DNA of 64,000 bases, taken from Diogma glabrata. Lineage: Eukaryota > Arthropoda > Insecta > Diptera > Cylindrotomidae. Positions 34,501-49,600 of this stretch are shown in pieces (position 1 is the first letter of the stretch; each line of letters begins with the position of its first letter). Where the stretch lies: positions 95,584,943 to 95,648,942 of the forward strand of contig OY856186.1 in NCBI GenBank assembly GCA_963693315.1, written 5' to 3'. The notes beneath the pieces are model-generated. The model did no database searches, had not been told where the DNA came from, and was given only the letters and a program-made list of their open reading frames with translations. The position numbers and the translations under genes are program-made.

Positions 34501-37500
34501 TAAAGATGATCAAAAATATTGAAACCTTTCCACAAAAATTAATATTAGTTTTTATGTTATTTTTATATATTACAATATTATGATGAAAAGGTTTACCTTC
34601 ACCATTGAAATCGATGTTACAGGAGTTTAAATATATAAAAGTTTAACATTCTCTTTTTCATTTTTTGTATTTATTCGGGAGCGCCAACTCCAGGAAAATA
34701 AATGTTTGCCCGAACTGTCAAATTTGTTTATATTTGCATATTTTTTCAAACATTTTTTGCAAATATTTGCCCGAACCAGGGTTACCACGTTTTAAAAGTA
34801 AAAGGACATACTACCCCTAGGATCTCAAAACTAAAAAACTCGTGTTATTATTTCTGTAATATTTCTGTAATACTATAGTTACAAATTTAATATAAGTAAA
34901 GGTGCAATCACAATTATGTACTTATTTTGCATGATTATTGAGAGAAATAGGTTACAAAAAAATCTATTTTGTTCAGTGAAAGATATTGTTTGTTTATTTC
35001 AGTTTGCTTAAAGTAGGACATTTTTATAATAAAGCAGGACGGAGGACATTCTTACTCCAAGGGAGGACTGTCCTACCGAAAGGAGGACACGTGGCAACCT
35101 AGCCCGAACTGTCACATTTGTTTATATTTACATATTTTATAAAACAATTTTTGAAGTGGTGTTGTTAAATTTTTTGAAGTCGTGTTGTTTTACTAAATAA
35201 ATATAAAACCCTTTCATTAAACAGTTTTATTAAATGAAAAACTAATATAAGACCCTTGAAGAATTAAACAAAGTTACGTTTGACGTTCATTTGACATTCG
35301 ACCTTTAGTTTGTTGTACATATTTTTTTGTATTGGTTATCCTGAGCTTGAGGAACGAAGTCAGAAAGAGAGGAATACAATTTTGTTGCCATTTTTTTAAA
35401 AAATGTTGTATGGAATTAGCATTCTATCTAATGGTGCTATTACACACAAATTAGATTCAGTTGCTAGCATCAACTTTTCATCTGAAAGTCTGAAAAGTTT
35501 TTGACTGTAGATGGCGAAAAGTTCAAAAACTGCAAGAAAATAGTAATAATAATTTTTAAGCAACAATTTCTAAGACAATATCAACTATTTAGTGTTAATT
35601 ATAAATTATATGATCGATTATATCTAAATTAGTGGTATATAAATTGTATATAAATTATGTACTGTAGAAGTAAATGAAACGACAACAACAATACAATATT
35701 TTTGGAGCAATTGTAGTAAATTTCACTAATAAATTAAAATAAAATGGCAAATTTCTTGTTAACTAATAGTTTTTATTTACTATATACGTATTTCGAAAGC
35801 TTTCATCAACAGTAGTATATATCAAAACTATATCAAAACTGAGTCAGTTATTATAATACTTGTTAAGTTTGAACAAACATAATTATAAAAATAATTGTTG
35901 TAGCTTGTTTGCAGATGAAATCATCTGACAAAAAGTCAGTTGCTATCAGATTACTTTTTGAAGCAGTTTGTATATCAAGCATGCTCTCCCTCTTTTTCTC
36001 ATACAAAATATTTTTCATCAACTTTTCAGATTATGGTAACTGCGAAATTGACTATGGGAGCTGAATTTAATTTGTGTGTAGAAGCACCATAATATGATTT
36101 TAATGGTCACAACCAACACCCAATATGCATAATCCGCTTGATTGATGTCATATGCAAAAAACAAAAACATTGCCATATGCAAAAAATGAATTAGTTTTTG
36201 ATAAAATTTTTTTTTATATTTAGTTTTAATTTCAAAATGGCGCTGTTCAAAAAAAGTTCACGATTTTTTCTGTGCTAAAAAAACAAGCAGGCTTACAATA
36301 TCGGGGATTTTGTCACCACACATAAAAACCTTTGGTGGTGATTTGTTTTTTTATATATTTAGTTAAAAGTTAAAGAATGGTAAACTAATCAGTTAATCCA
36401 TAACATATGAAATGTGACATGGGGCAATATGTCTTGATAGGATAGAGAAAATAAAAAGCAAAATTGTTTTAAAAATCTGCATAAACAAAACGAAAACCCC
36501 ATTTTATAATCCAGCTAGGTGCGTATTGCTTGCTCATGTCACGCACTGTCTTCATCAATGATTAAAGAGAAATAATTATATGAAGTCTCGTTTCTCAAAG
36601 CTAGGAATCCGAGAGTGCTACCGTTGACTGAATACAGTTCATCCCCTCAGCAGCCTCTGATATACTCTCACTGTAATTACCAGTGGTATGTAATATCTTG
36701 TGTTACTCGTATGTCAATAGCAGGGACTGGAGTACGCGGGTTGTCACACCTATAGATCAAAAATTAGAAAACAAATTACAAACCAAAAACAAACTGATCC
36801 CTCTACTCTCCATGCGTAAATGTATGCCGGATGCCTATTCTATGTATGTATGTTTATGCAATTGCAAGTTGATTGATTTGTTGCTTCACACAAGTTGTAA
36901 TACATGTTTCTAAGTTTGAATACACCTTTTGTTCGGCGTTATGAATCAACTCATAGAATCAGCTTGAATTGTATTCGAAACGATGACCTATTTTATACTT
37001 ATTTGTGAAAACAAATATTTAAAAAAGTAACCTAAAGAGATGACTTATGTCGTTTTCTTTTTGCCAGAGCAGAAAAAGTGATGTTTTAAAGATTTTTCTT
37101 TCACAAAACGAATATGAAAAAATTTGATCTAATTTTGTAGTTGTGTTTGTGAACTCTCATTTAATGTTTTTGAACTCTCATTTAATGTTTTTGTTAATTA
37201 ATAGTATTTAATTAAATAAGTTTTTATTAATTTTAAATTTAAAACACGAATTAAACAAAACATTTATTTCATTTCATTTATTTCACTCTAAAACAATAAT
37301 AATAAATAAATGGCGAATTGTTTGTTTACTAATTTTACAGATTTGTAAATGTATTTGTGTAAATTTATTGTATTTGCAACTTGATCTACCAAAAAATCTA
37401 GATTCAGAAAAAATATTTTCAGATCAAAAAAAGAGCAATTTTTTGTACAAAAAGAATACGAAATGCAAAAAAAGTGATCTGACAGCTACTTTTTTTGCAC

Positions 37501-40500
37501 TTAGATCACTTTTTTTGTCAAAAAGAAAACGACATTAATTTCATATTAGCTTTTTATTGATTGGTAATGTCAAATATTTTATTATTATTTTTTCGTTTGC
37601 CTAATGATATTGATAATTAAAAAAAAAATTCGATCCGTAATTAAGTCAACGTAGTAATTTAAAACGAAAGTAACAGTTTTACAAACTTTTTTTAAATATA
37701 ACAGTTTTAAAAACTTTAAATTAATAATATTAAATAAATAGCTTAAATTAAATTAATTTTGAAATTCACTTTTATAAATTTCGATGGTGGTGTGAGATCA
37801 AGTATGCAAAATCGTGTTGAATAGGATTTAAATACTCATCTAAAATTATATTTTATGATTCAGTGTCCACAAATAAGTAAAACATAAGTCGTCGTTTCAA
37901 AAATCGCCTTTATTTGCTGAATCTCTAGACATTGTTAACCGATAAGCACATGTCCAAACATAACTTCAGTACGCCATATAAGAACAAATAACTAACCAAC
38001 AGAATTTGCTAGGAATTGAAGAACTTGCAGCAAAACAATCATCTTTTTTTGCATTGCAATTTTATCAAGTTTCCTTGATCCTCAAAAGCATGCATTTGTA
38101 ATTAATTTTGAACAGGTAAATGGTAAATTATGTAATAAGCATCTACACCCTCAAATCCTTAATTTGTATCCTTAAAATAATTAAATAGTCATTAAATTTC
38201 TATAAAGCAAGAATTTCGGTGATTTTAGTTAAATAAATGATTGCATTATTTAAAAAAAATTTGAGGAAAAACAGAAATAGATATTTATTAAGAATTTTAT
38301 TTTTAAAACGAAAAATAATGCTATCGCAAAAATTTAATGTTGGATTAAGAATTAACTGAGCATTTTTTTTCTGGCGAAAAAATTGGTAAAAATGCGGGTA
38401 ACACCAACAGCGCCATCTTTGAAGCTATTTTTTTAGTTAGAGTTTTTAAAAATTGCTACAAAATTTTAAATAATTTTTTATAAGTCCTATCAATTACCTT
38501 TCCAATGAGTTATAATTAACTAAAATTTGTTCCAACAATCGTAAGCAATCGGTAACCAAAGTTACTCATGTTTCGCCAACCCGTAAAACTTTGCCGCCAC
38601 CCTGTGTCATCCCCAGAGCGAAATACATTTTTTGAAAAAACCCTTATTATTATTTTGTTATTGGGTGTATGAAATTGTATCGAAATCAAATGGGGTCAGT
38701 CCAGATGCTAGAACAAATGCTGTCGCGGTGACGCGGAATTGCTCTATTCTTCTATTTTTGTATGAAATTTTATTTTACTGTTATAAAATTTAATACAAAA
38801 AATAGAAGAGTAGTAATTTCCGATAATAGATTTTACTGAATTAGACCCCCTTTTCTATTTCTCTTACACATATTATGTTTCAATCTCTATCATCCCCGGA
38901 AAGAAAATAATCATTGAGGAAGATAGTACTACAGTTGATCAAGAAATATGTAATTGGCTGTAGTATTGCCAATTTCATTTTAATTTTGTTCCTGAATTTT
39001 GAAAATTCACAATAAACACTTGTGTTTTCCTTATTTTTTTTTATTTCCACCATGTTTTCATGAAAAATTGGCCAATGTCATATTTTATATATAATAGGAT
39101 TTATTGTATCCATTGACCTAGATCTTAAAGGTTTCTTTGTGTTGTAACACATATAGCAATTCTTATTACACAAGACATTTTATTGAAAAACATTCCTTTT
39201 AACAAAATGCCGAATAATAACATACTTTTCTTTCTCATGCACAAAAACAACACGCATTTCATACCTATGGTGATTTTAAAAATATCCGTCGTTTTTTCTC
39301 TATATGTTGGTGGTGACTACATCTGGCCATTGACTACATCTGGCCATTGACTACATCTGGCCATTGACTACATCTGGCCATTGACTACATCTGGCCATTG
39401 ACTACATCTGGCCATTGACTACATCTGGCCATTGACTACATCTACGTGGTGACTACATCTTACCACTAACGCGGGTGTGGGATGTGGTTTTTCAATTTAC
39501 ATTTTTCATTTTTCATTTGTGTAAAAAGCAATATTTTTTATGTGGGAATAAAATACGATATGTGATGTCTTTTCACTACAAAAAGGGCAAAAACGATCCA
39601 CAAACATGCAAAACATTTGTGAAGTTCACGATGAGGAGCTGGAAGTGAACGCAGGACTTGTGAATGGGTTGTTTAATTCAGTTCTGGACATATATGTTAC
39701 AATGTTAAAATATTTACCTCGCTCTGACCGACCTCTAGATCTTAACAACTTAGATCTAGCGGATTCATTAAACATAAATCATATAACAGTTAGAAATTAT
39801 TTAAAAAGATTGAATATGCCAAGAATCTCGATGTTTAGGTGCCACGTGACATTCTTTGCGTTAATTCAATTAATGCAATTGAAATGCTGCCAAAACGTAA
39901 CGTAATCGAGCTATTTTTGAAGCGAATCATCACTGGTAGTGAAAAATGGGTTAAATACGATAACATTAAACGCAAACAAATATGGTCAAAGGCATACGAC
40001 GAACCACAAACAACTCCAATGCCTTAATTGTCGTCTAATAAAGTGATGCTTGTGTGTATAGTGGAATTGGAAAGGAATTGTTCATTTTGAACTGCTACAA
40101 ACGATCAATTTGGTATTTTACTGTCAACAACTAACCAGAGTAGCGCAAGCAATACAAAAGAACAAAATAACTGAACTTGGTTTGGAAGTTTTTATGCATA
40201 TACCATATAGCACGAACCTTGTGGCACCCGACTACCATTTATTCTTGTCTCTGCAAAACTCCCTTGATAAAAAATATTGCCGACAGAAGACTAATCGAAA
40301 ATCACTTTGTCATTTATTTGCCGCTTAACCGTGGAAGATGTCCACTCGATGGAATCATGAAAATACACATAAAAATGCAAAAGGTTGTAGATAATAAAGG
40401 CACACATGTACTTGTGTAAATTTGATTTTCAATTAACGAAAACTTCATTCAAAATTTACCAAAAACAGCAGATACTTTTTATATTACCTTACGTATGATG

Positions 40501-43500
40501 AATCATATAACTTTTTTTCGAAATTGAAAAAACGGTTTACGAAATTGATGCCTTGAAATGTGAAAGTGTTTCTGATATGTAAAATAAATCAAGGGTTAAG
40601 ATTGCTAGTATATTTATAAAAAGATGTTTAATTAGTGAAATATTTTACAATAAGAGAGACTATTTCTACAACAATAAAAAATTTTGTATTGTATATAAAG
40701 AAATAGGCTTGTCATTTGCTTCATGACATTAAAAATTTTGATTATTGATAGTTACTTCTAATTTTAAATTTATGTTATACGCAATACTTTAATCAAACGA
40801 ATTATTTTCTGAAATTTATTAAACTTAAAAGTAAAACAAAAATGAGTAGTTCTGGAATTTTAGGCTGGGATTTTTCACACAAAATCACTACGCATTTATT
40901 CAAATATGAAACAACTCTATCTGGTCAAGTTTTACTTGAAAAACTTTTTTTATTCGATTAGTTTTTTTTTATAGGTGGTGATCATAACATAGAATGATTT
41001 TCCAATTTATCAACCATATTGGCTAATAACGGATAATTGGAATCGTACTTAATTGCAAATGGAGGTTATTATTTCTGAAAATAATATTTTCTTTTAACAC
41101 ATTATCTAACCTGCATTAAAAACCATTTTGTTAAAAACAATAGGCTTATTCGCCAATATGTGGACCATAGTTTGAATACACTTAATGACCAAATCCATAT
41201 TCCCTTAATGTGTTGGTTAAATTATTTCAAAAGCATTTCAACGAAAAAGAAAACTTGACTTTTTTTTTAAAAAGGCGTTGACTGTCAATCTAGAATGTCT
41301 AACACTGCACTATTCATCTTCTATATAAATCTAAATTATACATAGATACTTTAAAACTACTAAAAATCAATTCATGATATCATCATCATTTCTGAAATCG
41401 TCATTTAACTAGCAAAAATTCAAAATAAAGTTTTTATGTAATTAACAAATAGTAATTTATTGTGTGTTTAATGTAATATTTTATTTTTCAAGCAAAACTT
41501 TACAATGCGAGCAAGCATTGTAAATTTGCGAGAGATTAGAATGCATTCAAGAGAAACCCAGTACAACGTTTTATCCTTCCGACAGAGTAACATGATAAAA
41601 TTGATAAAATTGGCGAATAAAAAACAATGAATTTTATTTTATTTTATTTGTACCTTTAATTCCAAAAAATTAAATAAATTTTATTCTCTTTCATTTATTA
41701 TCAGCTTTATATGTATGTTTTTTCCATAGTAATAATATGTATTATTGTATTGTTTTCTAATGTCGTTTTCTTTTTGCCAGAGCAGAAAAAGTGATTGTTG
41801 TTTTTTTTTTCATAAAAAGAATATGAAAAAATTTAATCAAGTTTTAATTTAATAGTATTTAATTAAATAATTTTTTATTAATTTTTAAGTTAAAACACGA
41901 TTTAAACAAAACATTTATTCAAACAATAACTTTTTCACTTTAAAAAAATAATAATAATTAAATGGCGTCTTGTTTGTTTACTAATTTGACAGATGTTTAA
42001 ACGTATTTGTGTAACGTTATTGTATTCACAATTTGATCTACCAAAAAATCTAGATTCAGAAAAATATTTTCAGATCAAAAAAAGAGCAATCTTTTTATAC
42101 AAAAAGAATACGAAATGCAAAAAAAAGTGATCTGACAGCTGCTTTTTTGCTCTCAGATCACTTTTTTTGTCAAAAAGAAAACGACATAACCTATAGCCTA
42201 ATGAACTTAACCTATTGTCTAATGAAAATTTTCCTATAAAAAAGTTATCATTATTCAATTGGTATGATTCCAATTGGTCAAATTGTTTTGATTTTATTAA
42301 AATTGTTTTCAAATTATAATCCCAATGGCTTTGATACGTTTTGTTCAAAAATCAAATTTTAAGTTAAATTCTCTTATTTTGTTTAGTTGAATTTGGTTGA
42401 TTGTATGGGATGGGTTTTTTTTATCATCAGGGTTTTTTTTAATCAGAAATTGGATTTATCAATTAAAACCAAAAAGATTTATTGTTTAATTGAAAAAAAT
42501 GTTTTTATTTTATATAATACACAATTCTTTGTCAGAGAATAAAGTAGTGTAATCAATTCGTGTATTCTCTCAAATTTTAAACTTTGCTTGAGAATAAACT
42601 ATTTCATTACACACTGATGGACTAAATTACTATTATTCAATTTCGATGCCTATTTAATTGTTTGGTATTTTAAAAATGAAATTAGCTACAATGAAAAAGA
42701 ATCAAATTTTATACTAATGAGAAACCTAAAAACAATCGTAAAACAGATAATCTTTTTTGCAATTTTAATTTTAAATCAATTTAATCATAGTAGCCTTTAC
42801 CTATTTTAATTTTCGAGAGATGAACATGCGAATTAGTTTGAATTTATTGTTTTTATATAATCAGCATAAACGTTTTTGTTGACTTTTTTTTTATCTAACA
42901 ATCAAACAATCAAAAAATTTATTCTAGAGTTCAATACAATCAAATAAATTGTTTTATTTTGGTTCGCAACATTCACGGAACATAATAAAGTTAACAACTG
43001 TTTATCCTCATCTATTAAAAGTGTTTTGCATATTTTAACAATATCAATTTAATAAAAATGTGACAATTTCTCTCACAAAATCAAAACAATAGTAATTTGT
43101 CTGACTGAAAAACATAAGCACAAGAAGAAACTTAAATTGTGTGCTTTTTTATTACCTTTTACGGCCTCATTTACGGTCATAAATTTAAATAATATTATTA
43201 TCTAATCGTACAAAACATAATTTGTTTCAAAATATAAACAAAATCTGCCCACCTCAAGAAATATTTTATAACTAAAAACAACACAAACCATATACAAATA
43301 AATATCGAATTTCAATTTATAACATGAAATTTTATTACATATATATTTAAACTAAAGATTTTTAAATAAAAAATTTGAAAGTCGTACAAAAACAGTGTAT
43401 GGTTTTGAGCTTAAGTAGATCACAATTTCTTAGGTAGTAAAGTAATGATTTAAATTATGTAACCATCTATTGATCGTTTCGTCGCTTATTCTTACCAAAG

Positions 43501-43632
43501 CATTTTTTGTAGTGATTTTTTAAAAGAATATTTTAGAAATCAAGTGATGATTTACAGCTTTTTCTAGATTATTGTTATTTTTATTTCATAATACCACCGA
43601 AAAAAATTAAATTAATGACAATCTCATTTCGA

Positions 43633-43667
<35 letters not shown>

Positions 43668-46600
43668 TTATTGGCTTAGACTGTTAGTCTATATGGCCAA
43701 GAGAGTAATACATGAGTGTGCCCAGAATTAGGATGAAGAATGTTTTGCCTGCTATATCCAAGTCTGAGAGTTGGACTCAACAGTCAGTTCCTGCAATTTA
43801 GACAGGGCTGTGTTTGAGGTCCCCCTCAGACATGATATGAGAGAAGAAAATTGCTTCCTCCTAACCATGGTTAATATAATGGTTATATTACATAATTGCT
43901 TTAATTATTAATTGGTAGTATGCATACTATTACTTAGAGTATTAATTATATATTTTACAATGTATTAAATGTGATTATCTATTACAAACAAATCTTATAT
44001 ATAAAATAATTTTTAATTGTTTTTTTTTTTTAACATATTAGAATCTAAGATTTTTTTAATTATTTAGTTTATGATTTCATTATTTTTTTTATAAAAAATT
44101 TAATTAGTAAATATCTGTATTAATTTTTATGATTTTAATAAATAGATAATAATTATTAAAAATATATTTTAATTAAGAAGGAAAATATTAAATTAAAGTT
44201 TCCTTTAGTATAATTGTAGAATATGTTGAATTTGTGAATTTTTCTTGAACTTTTATTCTCATCATCTCAATATTGAACTATTAATCCCACTCCTCACAAA
44301 ATATTGAACCTCCTGTTGAAATACTGGATATATCTTTTATCTTGAATTATTTATATATTATTGATTTTTGAAGAATAAGTATGAATCAATGAATAGACCA
44401 TAATAATAACCATTTTGACTTGTGTGGTTAAACAATATGATAACTATTTATAATTGTAGAATAAGTTGAATTTATGAATTTTATCTTGAACTTTTTTCTC
44501 ATCATCTCCATATTGAACTATTAATCCCACTCCTCACAAAATATTGAACCTCCTGTTGAGATACTGGATACATCTTTTATTTCGAATTATTTATATATTA
44601 CTGATTTTTGAAAATAATTATGAATCAATGAATAGACCATAATAATAACCATTATGACTTGTGTGGTTAAACAATATGATAACCATTTTGATTATGTTAG
44701 GTTAAACAAATTATATTTCAAACTTAAACTATGATAACCATTTTGATAATGTTGGGTTAAACAGATAAATTATTTTTGATATTGAATTTAAGTTTTTATT
44801 TAATTTAAATTAATTAAGGCTTGAAAAATTAAATGTATTTGTGTCTATTTTTATTTAAGCCATTTTGAGTTCTAATGAACCACTTTGAAACAAATCTTAA
44901 ACCACTAAATTGACTTTAAATTATTGTTCTATATTTTGTACACTTATTGTGGTAACCATTTTGATAATGTTGGGTTAAACAAATGAATTATTTTGATATT
45001 AAATTTAAGTTATAATTTAATTTATATTAGATTAAGGCTTGAAAAATTAAATGTATTTGAGTCTATTTTTGTTTAAGCCATTTTGAATTCTAAAGAACCA
45101 CTTTGAAACAAATCTTAAACCACTAATTTGACTTGAAATTATGTTCTATGTTTTATTTAATTATATTTTAAATATGTTTAATTTTGAATTTTATGTTTTA
45201 TTTATAACTAACTACATTAATCCCAATTCTTACTTTATTCTTATAATTTCATTTAATAGAACATCAATGTGAAATTAAGCAATTCAATTATCCAATTTCA
45301 ATTTAATTGTAATAAACTATGAAAAGAATTATCAGCCATTTTAATTAGGCGTCTCAAAAAATAAAAAAAAATTTTTCAATATAAAGAAGTTAACAATAAA
45401 TGTATAAATTCCAATTAATTTTATTAAATAAATTTGAGATTTAATTTATTTTTAATCCAATTTTAAATTTAATAAATTTTAACTTTAAATAATTGTAAAT
45501 GTATTTAGAAGAAAAAAAATTTCAAGCCATTTTAAATAGGCATCTTAAAAAGAAAATTATTCATTATGGAGTTAACAATTTTTTTACAAATTTTTCCAAA
45601 GAAAAGAATGTAAAACAAAACATCCAAAATAGTATAGAGTATAATCACAAAAGAATTTTGAATAAACAAAATAGTTTGTAACTAAAAATAATACTCAGAA
45701 ATTCAAGTTGTAATACAAAATAATTTTAATTTACTTACAAGCTACCCACCACCAATGATCCACACGTCTTATCACAGTGAACGTGCGATCGGGAATGGCA
45801 TTTCGAAGTTAACAGTTTATTAACAGATATTTTACAGTTAAAGAAAAAATACTTGCAAAACAATTTCATGGTGGGACAACTACAGGCAAATATTTTCCTG
45901 ACAACAGAGCACAGAGGTTTACTGAAAATGTAAAGTGTTACATGCAATATAACAGTAGTTGAATAAAGTTAAAAACTATTTCCATTAAAAAAAATTTGCT
46001 TTTGCCTTATATCAAGAATTTTTCATTTTTAAATAGAAGTATGCATTTGGAATTAATTGGAATATATTTTATTTTCAAATAAACATTACGTGCGGTTTCC
46101 TCAACTACATCGTTCTGTACCTGTACAGCTAGCTGTTGAATCAATTTCGTAGTTCGATTTGCCGTATCCGGCTTGCGGGGCGGTTGATGCTGACCGCATT
46201 TCGATTGGAAATAGAACATGTTTTTTTTCAGTGTATATCAAATTAATATATGCATAATTAATTTTAAAATTAATTTAACCGTCGTCGACACACGATACGC
46301 ATCTACAACCAACCAGGTTCTTTAAACGTTCTTTTCTTAGTTTTAAAGAATCTACCATGAAGATTTTTACCCAGATTCGTGCAGAAATGTACGTAGTTAG
46401 AAGGTAAATAAAAATAGTTCATTATACACCACGGGTGAGAAGTACATGTTTTTCTGTTTAGGTATGTTTTATAAATCACTAAAGCAGCAATACTCACTGT
46501 CGAAGTGTTACTACTTTGAAGGCCACCAAAACATAACTATATATTGCAGTTCAAGCTTTAAAAATTAATCATGTTTTAACGAAAACGAATACATACATAC

Positions 46601-49600
46601 TATTAAATTAATCGCAAATGCATCATTGTTCCAGGGAAAATTGAATTTTTTTTTTCTAAAACTTAGACAAATATGTGCCGATTAATTTTTAATTAGTTAT
46701 ATCGTAAGACTACTAACCGTAAATAAGAAAATATGCCTATGTAGAACTATTGTTGAACTATTTTTTCCTTAACTTTATTCAATTCAAACAGATACGTCTT
46801 GTAGTAACTTAATTTATGTTAAGTGTGAACTGCAGTTTACGTGAATGCAGTTTAAGTGAATCACTCAGTACTTCACTCGATTGGAGAGCTGCCAAATTGT
46901 AATTGCTATGATATTTTCATGTAGTTTTAAAACTTCTTTAAATTATATGTATATGAATTTGAATGTTATTTCGTCGTTTTCTAATTTTATATTTTATATC
47001 GTAGAAAAATAGCATATTTTCACGTGAAATGAAAACCTTTTTCGTTTGTGTACTTACCCTACACGGTGCTAGTGCATCTCCTGAACAAGTTTAAAATGTA
47101 CTAATTTTTAAAAATAGTATTAACCACTTTATTTGTGTTTTTAAACTAAAATTTTGCAAATTCAATTGGCCTGCACTTTGCGAAACATCATTTAAAATTG
47201 ATAACACTTGTTTTTTCGTTTTAAAATTGATGCTTTCCTTCGATTTAAAAATAAAAACAAATCATTTCTCTGAGAGTTTTGTTCAATTATGCAACTATTG
47301 TTAAAAAAGTAAATAAAAAGGATGGCGAAAATGTACTTATTTTCTTTGCATGTGGAATAAAAACAAAATCTACTCCAAAGTAGTGAAATCAAAAAAATCA
47401 AAATTTTACTCTTACGTCCTACGAGTAAGAACGACATTAAAAGTAAAACAATTTTACCTTGCCAATATTATTTTGGGGAGTGATTGGAGCACTATTATAA
47501 TAATAAAATAAATTGTAAACTCTGGTTTTTATGTGTTGGTGTGGCACATATTGTAATTCCTATTACACAACTCATTTTAAAAAACAGAAACCTATCTCTT
47601 TAATTAGTTCAGCATCATTTTAAAAGTGTATTTAGCTAACCATTTAACTCACTCGACCAGCAAGATGATAATTTAGGCCGTTTTTTTTTTTGCCAACTTA
47701 AACCAATATATTGACCGTTAGTACAATAAAGAAACTCAATAACACATTGATTTTCTGTTATAGAACCATTTTGTAAAATACATCTAATGCGATATATAAA
47801 TAGGATTTATAAATAACTTAATATTATTTTATTTCAGATTGATGGACAAATTTTCAAAGAAATTAGTTTCTAAATGTATTTATATACAAATTTGTAAATG
47901 TACTGAAACAGAGTTACTTGGACAATTTATGGCAGCTGGAGGTTGGTCGTTAACTCATAACTGGCTTAGTGATGGAATTGCCACAAGAAATTGGCCTCTA
48001 TTAAGAGAACTATTAGAATTATTGCTATTATGTCCTGTAGACGTAGCTCGCCTTAAAAGCAACTCCGCTCCCAAACTCGTTAAACAGTTATCAAAAGAAG
48101 GAAATCATGAAAGTAAGTTTTTTTTTTACAAATTATTTTATTATTTAGCCTGTATTCTAAACGACGACTTATTACATACATATTTGTGCAGCCTGACTTA
48201 TTCACTGCCATTTTAATTAAGTAATGAAAACCTATTCGAAACGATTTAGCATACTTTATTTGACAGCAACATCAAAATTTATAAATGCAAATCCGAACAA
48301 AAGTTTAATTCAAACGATTTATTTAACTTGATCAATTAGAGTTTTCGACACTATGTATTTCATTTTACATCATTACATTAACTTAATTACGGATCGAAAA
48401 AAAATTTTATTTTAATCATTTAGTAAGTAAACGAAAAAATATTTGACATTGACAAATCAAATTAGATTTTTCTATCGAAAAAAAATTGCAAATAAGTTAA
48501 CTCTTTAGGTTACTATTTGAATAAGTCTCCACAAATATGTTTCGTTTCGAATACAGCCACACTTTATACAAAGTCTTTGAAAAATACTAAAGCTAAAATA
48601 TTTGTTTCCAAATATATTTATTAAATCATTCGCGTTTTTATTTCAATATATAATTTATCGGTAATGTATAAAAATAGCAATTTTGGTTTTTTTTATAGAT
48701 GTTCGTATATTAGCAACCAAATTAGTTGAACAATGGTTGAAAATTGTAAAAGGTGAGACTTTGGCGAATGCTGCTATGGATGATAAAAACGTTGCAATAC
48801 TTAAACAGTCGGCATCCTCACTTTCCGAAAACTACGTCAATGATATTGAAGATACGATCGTTGCCAATAGAATAGCAAAAGTATCACTCAATAATCCTTC
48901 AACTGTTTCCGACCAGAAAGCGCCAGCATCAGATTCTTTGACGTGTCAGAATAGTAGTGAACAGGGGCAACGAAATTGTGAGTCTGTAGATGTAGAATCT
49001 GACCAAACTGATTTGGTCTACAAAATAACAACGTCTAAAAGTGGTAAATCCTTTGTAAAAAAAAGTAATGTTAACCAAGACAATGAATTAGTTAGCGATG
49101 ACATATCCGTGGGTGCCTCGGAATCAAAAGATCGAATTGAAAATGACAATAAAAGTTACAAAGATAATAAAAAAAGCAGCGGGGATGAAAGTGTAAAAAA
49201 TAAGGATAGACAAAAAGAAAAATCACGCGACGAAAAGTCGAAAGATGATAAAGCAAAAGAAAAGAATAGAGAAAAGGAACGTTCTAAAGAAGACAGGGAT
49301 AGATCTCATAAAAAATCGAGTACTTCGTCAAGTAGTAAATCTACGTCTAGTAGTAAGTCATCTTCTAAAACTTCTTCCCATAATAGTAGTAGTAAATCAT
49401 CTAGTCACAGATCTTCCAGTTCAAGCTCAAAACACAGAAGTTCTTCTACTTCAAGCAAAGAAAATAGAGACGATAAAGAACGAAGTAAATCATCTTCATC
49501 TCTAAAATCAACACCAAGTAGCGCCACTTTAACCTCCACCATAAAAGATAAGCCGAAAGACGATGGTAAATTAGTACAAGCCGAAAAAGATAAAGATACA

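Larger units (their letters stand above)
28816..47837 (+). other. PNUTS intron 2, 19.0 kb, rich in mobile DNA
   Basis: Starts GTAAAT and ends TTTCAG. It splits the TND-domain coding region between Gly34 and Leu35. Nearly all recognisable content is repeats: MITEs, a mariner pseudogene, minisatellite, tandem duplications and a 1-kb palindrome, listed separately. Because the intron is on the transcribed strand, these structures should be present in PNUTS pre-mRNA. Confidence 0.85.

Noticed and set aside
45735..46497. Minus-strand frames near 45735, 46007 and 46303
   Set aside because: Slightly less AT-rich, but no recognisable domain, no convincing splice sites joining them, and lengths expected by chance.
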